This document shows, one piece after another, positions 16,905 through 25,618 of a DNA stretch of 64,000 nucleotides (its first letter is position 1; every line of letters begins with the position of its first letter). The notes under the pieces are model-generated. The model searched no databases, had not been told where the DNA came from, and saw only the letters and a list, made by a program, of their open reading frames with translations. Origin of the DNA: Alphaproteobacteria bacterium (GTDB lineage Bacteria > Pseudomonadota > Alphaproteobacteria > Micavibrionales > Micavibrionaceae); NCBI GenBank assembly GCA_023384135.1, contig JAHDXS010000002.1, forward strand, positions 496,001 to 560,000, read 5' to 3'. The position numbers and the translations under genes were made by a program.

Positions 16905-17681
16905 CTACTTCTTGAGATCGAACGGATGAGGATATCTCATATCCTCTGGGAGATTTTTAAGGCGGTGCTCTTCGGCATACCAAGGCGCGACATAATCCCA
17001 TAGCTGCTCGCGGCGTCCGGTCTTGTCGCTATCAACCTCGCACTTCATATAGGCGATCTCGCCGATCATGATCCACTGCCGTATGGAGCCGATTTTTATC
17101 GGTTTGCTATGGTCAGCCTGAGTAGGTCGCACCTGAATCGACAAAAGAGCCTCATACTCTTGATTTTCATAGGACAAATGCTCGCTCACCGTAGCAAAAT
17201 GCTCATCGGATAGTTTCAGTTCCGCGAAGAGAGCAAGTTTATTGATAATAAGGGAAACCCACTCATCCTTGATGTAAGGATAAGAAAATGTCGGGATATA
17301 ATCCTCGTTCTGGCCTGGAAACTGAAAATAAACCCGCCCCGGCTCGCCGTCCTTTGGAGCGACATAATGCACGGAAACAACGGTCTCGATATTAAGAAGG
17401 TCCTTTTTCGGGTCGAATAACCCGTAACCCGTGCCAAGGCGGATCGAGTGCTCTATCAGATAATTCTCGCGCTCCTTGGTCGAGAGTTGAGAATACTCCT
17501 CCCAGCTCATAATCCAGCGCTCGAAATCAGGAGGCCCGCTGCCTAGAGTAAAAAATGCAAAAACGCCCTTTTCTCTCTGGCTGGAGGGATCTTTAGACAC
17601 AGAAGAGGAATCGGATGCGAACGCAACCAACGGTGCAAAAAACAATAAAAAGGCCGCAAGGGCACTAATTGTATTTCTCAT
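16905..17681 (-). CDS. Secreted hypothetical protein (possibly DUF4852-like)
   Basis: A protein of about 258 residues with a clear signal peptide, RNTISALAAFLLFFAPLVAF followed by A, taking the ATG at 17681 rather than the upstream one at 17702 that would delay the signal. The mature protein is about 235 residues of mixed alpha/beta character, with no catalytic motif that I recognise. The pattern TYGLFDPKKD-like GTGYGLFDPKKDLLNIE and the WYAEEHRLKNLP tail may match DUF4852, but I hold that loosely. It probably acts in the periplasm. It is divergent from the Smr gene, 51 nt away. Confidence 0.6.
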   Translation of the reverse strand: MRNTISALAAFLLFFAPLVAFASDSSSVSKDPSSQREKGVFAFFTLGSGPPDFERWIMSWEEYSQLSTKERENYLIEHSIRLGTGYGLFDPKKDLLNIETVVSVHYVAPKDGEPGRVYFQFPGQNEDYIPTFSYPYIKDEWVSLIINKLALFAELKLSDEHFATVSEHLSYENQEYEALLSIQVRPTQADHSKPIKIGSIRQWIMIGEIAYMKCEVDSDKTGRREQLWDYVAPWYAEEHRLKNLPEDMRYPHPFDLKK

Positions 17682-17732
17682 GCCGACGCAATAAAACCCC
17701 ATGAACCAGCAGCCTCTGATATATTCAATAAC

Positions 17733-18320
17733 ATGACTGACAAAGAAGACAAAGGGACCTTTTCAACACAGGGCGCCGGAGATGACGGCGATCTCTGGGA
17801 AAAGGCCACAAAAGGTGCGAAAAAGATTAAAAAAGCTGATGCATACATAGATATCTCGCTGGTGCACAAAAAAAAACGAGATCCGAAATCGCCACGAACG
17901 CCTGAGGCCGGCAGGGGAATGCCCGCACAAAGCGCTCTTCCCCCCTCGCCGAAATCCGAAGATGCCTTTCAAACCGACCACAGAACGGACAAGCGGCTCA
18001 AGCGCGGAGAGATCGAAATAGAAGGAAAGCTGGACCTGCACGGGCAAAGCCGCGTCCAAGCCTATGATTCACTCGTAGCCTTCCTCCTTAAGACATACAG
18101 CAGCAGTAAGAAGTGCGTTTTGGTCATCACCGGCAAAGGCAGCCCCGCAGATAGAGAAACCGAAGATGGCCGCCAATACGGAATTCTGCGCGAAAACCTC
18201 CCCGAATGGATAAAAAGCCCCCCCTTGGACGCAATCGTCCTGAAAATACAGGAAGCCCACCCCCGGCATGGCGGAAAAGGCGCATTTTATGTGCTTTTAC
18301 GCAAAAAACGGGGCGAATAG
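17733..18320 (+). CDS. Smr-domain protein
   Basis: A 195-residue protein ending in an Smr (small MutS-related) domain: LDLHGQSRVQAYDSLVAFL (about 94-112), VLVITGKGSP (about 128-137) and a C-terminal GGKGAFYVLLRKKR. The LDxHG and TGKG-type motifs are intact. Smr domains bind or nick nucleic acids, and stand-alone ones have been linked to ribosome-collision responses and RNA cleavage. The first 90 residues are charged and probably disordered. In many Alphaproteobacteria the Smr gene follows tim44-mltA; here that pair lies 40 kb away. Confidence 0.9.
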   Translation: MTDKEDKGTFSTQGAGDDGDLWEKATKGAKKIKKADAYIDISLVHKKKRDPKSPRTPEAGRGMPAQSALPPSPKSEDAFQTDHRTDKRLKRGEIEIEGKLDLHGQSRVQAYDSLVAFLLKTYSSSKKCVLVITGKGSPADRETEDGRQYGILRENLPEWIKSPPLDAIVLKIQEAHPRHGGKGAFYVLLRKKRGE

Positions 18321-18440
18321 CCGCGAAAAGCTTATTAAAACGCGCCCGATCAATTCCGTGACTTAATCCCCGGCCTTTGCTATAAGGTGAATATGTCAAC
18401 CCGGGATAAGAATAAGGAAAAGTCCGGCAGGGGGTAAGTT

Positions 18441-19718
18441 ATGAGCGCGGCGGAAAACGAATCCGGAAAAGCCTATATCGCAAATGTCTCCGTCTCGGAG
18501 GCAAAAGCCTTCAATCCGGAAACAGATGATCCCGGCCAACCCGAAACCTGGGCTTCTTTGGCAGCAGCCGATTTCAATGAAAAACAGCACGGCCAGCACG
18601 AATTTTACTGCCCGTGCTGCTTGGACAAGGGCGATAAGGTCCGGCTGAAAAGACCATCAGGCGCCTATTATCAGAACATCGTTTTTGATGTGATCGATCC
18701 CAAGACCCGGGAGGTTATGAGAGACCAGGAAACGGGCGAGGCCGTCACAGAAAACCGGCGCTATTTTATCCCGCCGCGCTTTTCCCTCTACCCCATGCAA
18801 AGACACACCTGCGATCTGGCGACCCGGCTGAACGATCTCGCATCGATTATCAAACAAAGCAACGGTCTAACCCTGAACAGCGCCGCAGGAGCTTATATAG
18901 TCAATCTTAATATCCCCGCCGGCCAAACACCGATTATAAACCGCCCGCGAATTAACCTGACCCAAAGCCGCAGCTTTGAAAACGTGGCGCCCGGTGAAGG
19001 CGGTCCGGGAATGCTCCGTCGTATCCACAGATCGCAAACCGCGCCGCCCGCAACGCGCTCACAGGGCGTAAGCCATGTGCAGGCCCTGGCGGAAATGCTT
19101 GATAGCACGGAATTTGACAAGGGCCAGCGCGAACACGTAATCCTTCGTACGGGGGCTCAGGGCCTGACGCTAAAGCAGGCCTATAATGGACAAGCCGTTG
19201 ATATGTACCGTAAGCTCTTTGAGCGTGAGCGTCAGCTAACCCGCGAAGGCGCTGACAACCATAACCAGATCGCCCTCTTCCACTTCAAGCCAATCGGTGA
19301 CCGCAGATTCTGGAAAAAACAGGAGGATGGCTCGATCACGGTGCAAGGTCAGGCAGAACAGGTCTACGACAAAGGGGGCCGCCACTTTTATGTTTCCGCC
19401 CGCATAAACTTCCAGACCGAAAGCGCCTTCCGAGCCTTTGAGCATGCCTACAGAAAAGACAAGGAGCGCAGCTTTCTGGTCTTCACCGAGAACGCCTCGG
19501 TAGACCTCGGAGATTATGAAACAAAACGCGCAAGGGTGGACTCTGGCCTCGATACGCATGCGAACGTATTTATTGATACGGTTGTACACAACACCGCGCA
19601 AATAACTCCTTGGGCGCCAAGATCCCCGCAAATGACCATAAATTTCCCCGAATTAACAGAAACCAAGACACTTGGCCCCAATCGCCCCGAATCCGACGAG
19701 CGCGCGTTTGATATTTAA
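18441..19718 (+). CDS. Hypothetical protein with N-terminal zinc-ribbon-like cysteines
   Basis: A 425-residue protein I do not recognise. Near residues 55-60 it has YCPCC followed about 50 residues later by RHTCD, which could make a Cys/His metal site. The middle (about 170-210) is Pro/Arg-rich, and the C-terminal half contains FHFKPIGDRRFWKKQEDG and YVSARINFQTESAFRAFEHA, which read as a folded alpha/beta domain. There is no signal peptide or membrane segment. It has its own start region (spacing 120 nt from the Smr gene). Composition matches the host genome. Confidence 0.55.
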   Translation: MSAAENESGKAYIANVSVSEAKAFNPETDDPGQPETWASLAAADFNEKQHGQHEFYCPCCLDKGDKVRLKRPSGAYYQNIVFDVIDPKTREVMRDQETGEAVTENRRYFIPPRFSLYPMQRHTCDLATRLNDLASIIKQSNGLTLNSAAGAYIVNLNIPAGQTPIINRPRINLTQSRSFENVAPGEGGPGMLRRIHRSQTAPPATRSQGVSHVQALAEMLDSTEFDKGQREHVILRTGAQGLTLKQAYNGQAVDMYRKLFERERQLTREGADNHNQIALFHFKPIGDRRFWKKQEDGSITVQGQAEQVYDKGGRHFYVSARINFQTESAFRAFEHAYRKDKERSFLVFTENASVDLGDYETKRARVDSGLDTHANVFIDTVVHNTAQITPWAPRSPQMTINFPELTETKTLGPNRPESDERAFDI

Positions 19719-19830
19719 GCGCGTACAAAATTGAAAAATATAGAAAAACAGGAGATTTTCGTTTATCCTGATACATAAGATATCGTCTCAAATTTCAAAA
19801 ATCATTTCTCAGGAAAAAATAAGGTCACGT

Positions 19831-20625
19831 ATGAAAAAATCCTATTTAATCCTCGCGCTCATACTAACCGCTCTGGCAGGCAGCCCCCTCGCCTCAGCCA
19901 ATCAAAATGAGGACAAGACGGTCCGTTTGGTCGCCGATGAGTGGTGCCCGTACAATTGCACGCCTGGCGACGAGGCTCCGGGAATCCTTGTTGAAATCGC
20001 ACAAAGAGCGCTGGAAAAAGAAGGAATAAAGCTTCAGTACGACATCCTGCCTTGGGCCAGGGCAATTGACGAGTCCCGCCAAGGCAAACACGACGGCATC
20101 GTGGGCGCCTCCATTGCGGACGCGCCCGATTTTGCGTTCCCCGACATCCATCAATTCATGATGAAAAATGCCGTGTATACCCTCAAAGACAGCCAGTGGC
20201 AGTACAAGGACATTTCCTCCTTCAAGACCACCTCCTTGGGTGTCATCAGGGATTATTCCTATAACGACGAACTGGACGCCTACGTAAAGGACAACGAAAG
20301 CGACCAAAACAAGGTTCAGGTCGTCTCCGGTGAAGACGCGCTGGAAATCAACGTCAAAAAACTTCTGGCCGGCCGGATCGGCACGCTGATCGAAGACGAA
20401 AACGTATTCAGAATGTTTTTGCGCGATAAACCTGAATACAAAGATAAATTCCGCATCGCCGGATACCTCCCGGAAAGTGAAACCAGCAAAATCCACGTTG
20501 CGTTCTCTCCGACTAACAAAAATGCTGCGCACTACGCCGAATTGATCGCGCAAGAGACAAAAGAGCTACAGAAGTCGGGCGAAATGGACAAAATCATCGC
20601 CCGCTATCTCGGGAGCACACATTAA
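19831..20625 (+). CDS. Periplasmic solute-binding protein (SBP family 3), first of two paralogues
   Basis: A 264-residue extracellular solute-binding protein, type 3 fold, with an N-terminal signal peptide ending near SPLASA. After the signal comes VADEWCPYNC, then GILVEIAQRALEKEGI, ILPWARAIDESRQGKHDGIV and a C-terminal MDKIIARYLGS. The Cys pair in WCPYNC is unusual so close to the presumed ligand cleft and could form a disulfide. No permease or ATPase gene is near, so it is an orphan binding protein that may serve a distant transporter or a sensor. A close paralogue follows 24 nt later. Confidence 0.82.
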   Translation: MKKSYLILALILTALAGSPLASANQNEDKTVRLVADEWCPYNCTPGDEAPGILVEIAQRALEKEGIKLQYDILPWARAIDESRQGKHDGIVGASIADAPDFAFPDIHQFMMKNAVYTLKDSQWQYKDISSFKTTSLGVIRDYSYNDELDAYVKDNESDQNKVQVVSGEDALEINVKKLLAGRIGTLIEDENVFRMFLRDKPEYKDKFRIAGYLPESETSKIHVAFSPTNKNAAHYAELIAQETKELQKSGEMDKIIARYLGSTH

Positions 20626-20649
20626 GTTGAACGAAGGGGCGGGCTATCC

Positions 20650-21453
20650 ATGAAAAATCTTTGCCTAATCGCGAGCGTTACGGCATTAGCCCTCATAAGC
20701 AGCGTGTCCGCGGGCGCGCAAGAAAATGAAAAGAAGGTCATCTCAATCGTAGCGGACGAATGGTGCCCCTATAACTGCGAACCCGACAGCGACAAACCCG
20801 GAATTCTGATTGAAATTGCACAAAAAGCGTTCGAAAGCGAAGGAATAACGGTCAAATACTCGATATTGCCTTGGACCAGAGCAATAGAAGAAGCAAAACA
20901 GGGTAAGCACGACGGCATCGTAGGAGCGGCCGAAGCGGACGCGCCGGATTTCATCTTTCCCTCCACGCCACAGTTCAGAATGCGGAATGCGTTCTATACT
21001 TTGCAGGACAATCAATGGGAATACAAAGATATGGCCTCGCTGAAGGATGTCTCCTTGGGTGTGATCAAAGATTACACATATAGTGACGAAATCGACGCCT
21101 ACATCGTTGAAAACGAACACGAGTTGGACAAAATTCAGATCGCGGCGGGCGAGGAAGCCCTGGAAACGAATATTAAAAAGCTTCTGGGTGGCCGGATCAC
21201 TGCGATCGTGGAAGACAAAAACGTAGTTGAAATGTTTTTAAATAATAATCCCGATTATCAGAATAAATTGCGCATCGCAGGCTTCATCGCCGACACGCCG
21301 GACAACGACATACATGTGGCCTTTTCCCCTGCGGATAAGGAAACCGCCAAACGCTATGCTGAAATACTGGCAAAAGGAACAGAGCAGCTAATTGAAAACG
21401 GTGAGCTGGATAAGATTACCGCCCGATACCTCGGAAATACGCAGAGCGACTAA
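20650..21453 (+). CDS. Periplasmic solute-binding protein (SBP family 3), second of two paralogues
   Basis: A 267-residue paralogue of the preceding gene, with a signal peptide ending near VSAGA and the same landmarks in the same places: IVADEWCPYNC, ILIEIAQKAFESEGI, ILPWTRAIEEAKQGKHDGIV, and DKITARYLGN at the end. The two proteins appear similar along their whole length, so this is a tandem duplication; the second is slightly more acidic. It is very likely in one transcript with the first. The ligand is unknown; polar amino acids are common for the family. Confidence 0.82.
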   Translation: MKNLCLIASVTALALISSVSAGAQENEKKVISIVADEWCPYNCEPDSDKPGILIEIAQKAFESEGITVKYSILPWTRAIEEAKQGKHDGIVGAAEADAPDFIFPSTPQFRMRNAFYTLQDNQWEYKDMASLKDVSLGVIKDYTYSDEIDAYIVENEHELDKIQIAAGEEALETNIKKLLGGRITAIVEDKNVVEMFLNNNPDYQNKLRIAGFIADTPDNDIHVAFSPADKETAKRYAEILAKGTEQLIENGELDKITARYLGNTQSD

Positions 21454-21469
21454 GATTTGCAAAAAGGAG

Positions 21470-21964
21470 CTACTTCACAGGCATGAGAAGGTTTCTCACG
21501 ACACCGTTCTTATCCATAATCCTGATATATGGCTCCTCTGAAGCCCCCTCCAGGCCGATAACCATCCGATCACGGCCATAAGTATCTTTAAGAATAAGGG
21601 TCGGAGCATCCTCACGACCCGCCAACCGAAACAAAAGCCTCAGCCTCTGATTGCGGTCATGAAGGCCAATAAGAGACTGCCCCTTCTCGCGGGTTCCGGC
21701 ATAGCTGCCCATCTGAATACGGATGTTCTGTTGATCGTCATAAACGAAGAACGTGCCCTGTAGAATTTCACCAGGCCCGAGATAAGCCACGCGCTTTCCA
21801 TTCTGATTGTAGATATCAAGCGGGATGACGTTCTTGGGCACGGTCTTCTGGGAGCTTTGGGCGGCAAGCAAAGGTGTAGGCTGCATCAAGACCGCCCCTG
21901 CCATACCCCCGGCAAACCCGGCCAGAAGGACAGGCAACATCTGTAAAAACTTCTTCATCTCCAC
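21470..21964 (-). CDS. Hypothetical membrane-anchored periplasmic protein
   Basis: A 164-residue protein with an N-terminal hydrophobic segment (FLQMLPVLLAGFAGGMAGAV) that is a signal anchor or uncleaved signal. The rest is predicted beta-rich (IPLDIYNQNGKRVAYLGPGE, then repeated short strands such as LILKDTYGRDRMVIGLEG) and probably periplasmic. I know no family for it. It converges with the second binding-protein gene (16 nt between stops) and lies 38 nt upstream of the hslU stop on the same strand. Confidence 0.58.
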   Translation of the reverse strand: MEMKKFLQMLPVLLAGFAGGMAGAVLMQPTPLLAAQSSQKTVPKNVIPLDIYNQNGKRVAYLGPGEILQGTFFVYDDQQNIRIQMGSYAGTREKGQSLIGLHDRNQRLRLLFRLAGREDAPTLILKDTYGRDRMVIGLEGASEEPYIRIMDKNGVVRNLLMPVK

Positions 21965-22002
21965 CTCACGGCTTTATCGCGAACGCAGAAAACAGATCTG
22001 CA

Positions 22003-23349
22003 TTAAAGAATAAATTTGCTCAAATCGGCCGACTTGACAAGCGTTTCGACATGCTCGCGCACATAGGCCGCCGTGATATGGATGGCCTCCCCGCCCCGAT
22101 CGCTGGCTGAAAAGCTGATCTCTTCCAGCAACTTCTCCATAACGGTATGCAGCCGCCGCGCGCCGATATTCTCGATATTTTCGTTAATTTCAAAAGCCAG
22201 CCGGGCAATCTCGTCGATCGCATCCTCGTCAAATGTCAACTCAACTTTCTCAGTACCGATCAAGGCCCTATATTGCATAATAAGACTGGCCTCTGTCTCC
22301 TTAAGGATACGCTGAAAATCCTCCCGCGTCAGCGCCCGCAACTCGACCCGGATCGGCAAACGGCCTTGCAATTCGGCGAGAAGATCAGAGGGCTTGGCAT
22401 AATGAAACGCGCCACTGGCGATAAAAAGAATATGATCCGTTTTAACAGGACCGTGTTTGGTCGCCACGGTCGTTCCTTCAATCAGGGGCAAAAGATCGCG
22501 CTGCACGCCCTCGCGAGAGACATCCCCGCCGCGCATATCCTGCCGAGCGGCAATCTTGTCGATCTCGTCCACAAACACGATACCGCTCTGCTGGACCAGA
22601 TCGAGGGCGCTGGAAATAATTTTGTCCTGGTCCAAAAGCTTGTCTGACTCATCCTGAACCAGAACGTCATAGCTTTCCTCGACCGTCATTTTGCGCTTCT
22701 TACGACGATCTCCGAAGGCCTTTCCAAAAAGATCGTTCATGTTGATCATACCCATCGACGCGCCCGGCATACCGGGAATGTCGAACATTCCACCCATGGA
22801 ATTCCCGCTATCCTTGACTTCAATCTCGACCTCGCGCCCGGACAATTCACCTTTGCGCAGCTTTTCCCGGAAACTGGCGCGCGTCCCCTCGCCCGCCGTC
22901 GGCCCGACCAGCGCGTCCAGAATGCGTTCTTCGGCGTAAACCTCCGCCTGCGCCACAACAGATTTCCGCATCGACTCCTGCGTCATGCGAATAGCGACCT
23001 CAGTAAGATCTCGGATAATCGACTCGACATCCTTCCCGACATATCCGACTTCCGTAAATTTCGTAGCCTCCACCTTTATAAACGGGGCCTGCGCCAGCTT
23101 GGCCAATCGGCGGGCAATCTCCGTCTTACCCACACCCGTTGGCCCGATCATCAGGATGTTCTTGGGATAGACTTCTTCCTGAAGCGCGGCGGGCAAACGA
23201 CTGCGCCGCCAGCGGTTGCGCAAGGCGATAGCCACGGCCCGCTTGGCGTCCTTCTGGCCGATAATATACCGGTCCAGCTCCGACACGATCTCACGCGGTG
23301 AAAACGAGGCAACCAGAGAATTTTGGGCACTTTTTTGAACTTCGGTCAT
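22003..23349 (-). CDS. hslU: HslU, ATPase subunit of the HslVU protease
   Basis: A 448-residue AAA+ unfoldase that feeds substrates to HslV. Walker A is in [16 protein letters not shown], Walker B in [12 protein letters not shown], and the C terminus DLSKFIL is the tail that docks into HslV and activates it. The start at 23349 (MTEVQKS) is chosen because the longer frame to 23499 adds 50 residues not expected in the family. Normally hslU directly follows hslV; here hslV is 3.5 kb away, beyond two terC genes and a protease cassette. Confidence 0.96.
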   Translation of the reverse strand: MTEVQKSAQNSLVASFSPREIVSELDRYIIGQKDAKRAVAIALRNRWRRSRLPAALQEEVYPKNILMIGPTGVGKTEIARRLAKLAQAPFIKVEATKFTEVGYVGKDVESIIRDLTEVAIRMTQESMRKSVVAQAEVYAEERILDALVGPTAGEGTRASFREKLRKGELSGREVEIEVKDSGNSMGGMFDIPGMPGASMGMINMNDLFGKAFGDRRKKRKMTVEESYDVLVQDESDKLLDQDKIISSALDLVQQSGIVFVDEIDKIAARQDMRGGDVSREGVQRDLLPLIEGTTVATKHGPVKTDHILFIASGAFHYAKPSDLLAELQGRLPIRVELRALTREDFQRILKETEASLIMQYRALIGTEKVELTFDEDAIDEIARLAFEINENIENIGARRLHTVMEKLLEEISFSASDRGGEAIHITAAYVREHVETLVKSADLSKFIL

Positions 23350-23597
23350 GATTCCCGCTCTTTGGATATAATCAAGCCGCGAACGGCTTGGCTTCCGAAG
23401 GAGATACCCCCATCCCGGCCAAAGGTCAACAGGCGTACACCCTTCCGAAGACCTAAGATTTGCTTTGTGATTTTGCGATAACACAGGCATAATGCGCACT
23501 GGAGAACGTCAAAAATATTCCCGATCTGTAAATCAAAAAATATAAATGGCGTAGTATGTTAACCCTGTTTTTCAGGGCGTAGGAATGTGAGAAAACG

Positions 23598-24593
23598 ATG
23601 ATTGACCAACTGTCTTTAAGTCAAGAACTGGTGATGTGGGGGGTCTTCTTTCTGGTCGTCCCCGCCCTTATGATTGCCGACCTGTTTATTTTCAATAAAA
23701 AGGATCATGTCATCGGGCTTGAGGAAAGCCTCAAGATGAGCGGCTGGTATGTCGGTTTCGGTCTTCTCTTCGGTTTGTACGTTTGGTGGAATATGGGCGA
23801 CGACCACGCGCTCGACTACTACACGGCCTTCGTCATCGAAAAAAGCCTGTCGCTCGACAATCTGTTTGTCATAACCGTAATTTTCACAACGTTCTCGATC
23901 CCTAAAGAATACCAGCACCGGGTCTTGGTCTGGGGAATCATCGGCGTAATTGTTATGCGCGGAATTATGATCGGCGCGGGCGCCGCGATCGTACACCAAT
24001 TCCATGAAGTCCTTCTTCTCTTCGCGGCCATCCTGATCTTCACGGGTATCAAGATGCTCATGATGAAAAGCCACGATGAAGAGGTTGATAACCTCGAAAA
24101 CAAGGGCTACGTCAAATTCCTGAAAAAACATATTAATTTCACAACGGAGCTCCACGGCCACGACTTCTGGGTCAAAAAGCCTCTACCCGAAAAGCCTGGA
24201 AAAATGGGATGGTTCGCTACGCCCCTCTTCCTCGCCCTCGTCGTCGTTGAGCTGACCGACCTGATGTTCGCCTTCGATAGCATCCCGGCCGTTCTCGCGA
24301 TCACGACCGAACCTTACGTGGTCTACACCAGCAACATCTTCGCGATTCTGGGCCTCCGGGCACTGTTCTTCGCGGTGGAGAACATCATCAATCGCTTCAT
24401 TCTCATGAAATACGCCCTCTCCATCGTCCTGATTTTCATCGGCGGAAAAGTGTTCATAAACGAGTTCTTTTTCCACATCAGCCCGGCGATTTCTCTGGCG
24501 ATTACCCTGTTCGTCTTGCTTGGCGGCATGGTGTTCTCGATCCTGATCACGAGCAACAGGCCCGAAAACCAGCCCCCTTCCGAAGATCGCTAA
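23598..24593 (+). CDS. TerC/Alx-family membrane protein, copy 1
   Basis: A 331-residue TerC-family integral membrane protein with about eight helices. The signature EKSLSLDNLFVI (about 82-93) and FAFDSIPAVLAITTEPYVVYTSN (starting about 224, with conserved Asp) are present. The family includes E. coli Alx and Bacillus MeeF/MeeY, which export manganese or help metallate secreted enzymes. A small CCCTG/CAGGG hairpin lies upstream, but I cannot fit a yybP-ykoY manganese riboswitch there. The second copy follows 26 nt after it. Confidence 0.92.
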   Translation: MIDQLSLSQELVMWGVFFLVVPALMIADLFIFNKKDHVIGLEESLKMSGWYVGFGLLFGLYVWWNMGDDHALDYYTAFVIEKSLSLDNLFVITVIFTTFSIPKEYQHRVLVWGIIGVIVMRGIMIGAGAAIVHQFHEVLLLFAAILIFTGIKMLMMKSHDEEVDNLENKGYVKFLKKHINFTTELHGHDFWVKKPLPEKPGKMGWFATPLFLALVVVELTDLMFAFDSIPAVLAITTEPYVVYTSNIFAILGLRALFFAVENIINRFILMKYALSIVLIFIGGKVFINEFFFHISPAISLAITLFVLLGGMVFSILITSNRPENQPPSEDR

Positions 24594-24619
24594 ACGGCAC
24601 GAAACGGACGGACTGACCG

Positions 24620-25615
24620 ATGGACTTACTTCTTGCGGACTGGGCCCTGTTTTTCATATTGGTCCCAGTCCTTCTGTTCGTGGATCTGTTCTACTTTAAC
24701 AAGAACGAAGACCGCGTCATTGGCTTCCGCCAGAGCATGATCCTCAGCGCCTGGTACATCGCCGCCGGCCTCGCCTTCGGGGTACTGGTCTGGGTGCAGT
24801 TCGGGCAGGAAAAGGCGCTGAACTACTACACCGCCTATATTCTGGAAAAAAGCCTGTCCCTCGATAACCTCTTCGTCATGTCGGTGATTTTCAGCGCCTG
24901 CTGCATCCCGCGCCAGTATCAGCACAGGGTTCTGGTTTGGGGAATCATCGGCGTCATCATCCTGCGCGGCCTGATGATCGGCCTCGGTGCGGCGGCGGTC
25001 CAGCATTTTTCATGGGTTCTGTTCGTATTCGCGGCAATCCTGATCTACACGGGCTTCAAACTTTTCTTTATGGATACCGATGAAGAGGTCAGCCCCGAGG
25101 AGTTCGCCAAAAAGCCTCTGGTCGTCTTCCTGAAAAAACGTCTGCGCTTCACCCCTAAAATTTACGAAAACCGCTTCTTCGCCCGCGAGGACCGCTCCGC
25201 CGAGGGCGGCCCCAAGAACGCGCTGGTCGCAACCCCCCTCTTCCTCGCCCTGATTGTGATTGAAATCAGCGATGTCATGTTCGCCTTCGACAGCGTCCCC
25301 GCCGCGCTCGCCATCACGACCGATACCTTTGTGGTCTACACCAGCAATATTTTCGCGATCCTCGGCTTGCGGGCGCTCTTCTTCGCGGTGGAGAACATCA
25401 TCGACCGCTTCGCGCTGGTCAAATACGCCCTCTCCGCCGTGCTCATCTTCATCGGCGGCAAGGTCTTCTACAACGCGTATTTCGGGCATATCAGCGCGAT
25501 GACATCGCTGACCGTGACGTTGGCTGTACTAACGGCGGGGTTTGTCTTCTCGATCCTCAAAAGCCAGATCGACGAAAAGAAGAAGGCCGGAGAGCCTAAA
25601 GAACCTCAAGAATGA
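24620..25615 (+). CDS. TerC/Alx-family membrane protein, copy 2
   Basis: A second 331-residue TerC protein, similar throughout to the first (EKSLSLDNLFVM, FAFDSVPAALAITTDTFVVY). The two are a tandem duplication in one transcription unit, and identical length suggests they may work as a pair. The last 19 nt lie within the left copy of a 22-bp direct repeat. In the deduced ancestral arrangement this 3' end overlapped the 3' end of hslV tail to tail; both genes now read normally because the repeat was duplicated. Confidence 0.92.
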   Translation: MDLLLADWALFFILVPVLLFVDLFYFNKNEDRVIGFRQSMILSAWYIAAGLAFGVLVWVQFGQEKALNYYTAYILEKSLSLDNLFVMSVIFSACCIPRQYQHRVLVWGIIGVIILRGLMIGLGAAAVQHFSWVLFVFAAILIYTGFKLFFMDTDEEVSPEEFAKKPLVVFLKKRLRFTPKIYENRFFAREDRSAEGGPKNALVATPLFLALIVIEISDVMFAFDSVPAALAITTDTFVVYTSNIFAILGLRALFFAVENIIDRFALVKYALSAVLIFIGGKVFYNAYFGHISAMTSLTVTLAVLTAGFVFSILKSQIDEKKKAGEPKEPQE

Positions 25616-25618
25616 CGT
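25597..25618. repeat. 22-bp direct repeat, left copy (terC2 3' end)
   Basis: Exact 22-bp sequence (begins TAAAGAACCTC, ends AATGACGT) shared with 26842-26863. It holds the last codons and TGA of terC2. Read on the minus strand with the preceding C it would also give hslV the stop codon TAG, so this copy looks like the original junction between terC2 and hslV. The flanking bases differ on both sides, so the repeat is exactly 22 bp. Confidence 0.95.

Noticed and set aside
23500-23597. Manganese (yybP-ykoY) riboswitch before the TerC pair
   Set aside because: Only a 5-bp CCCTG/CAGGG hairpin is present; the conserved loops of the riboswitch are not found.
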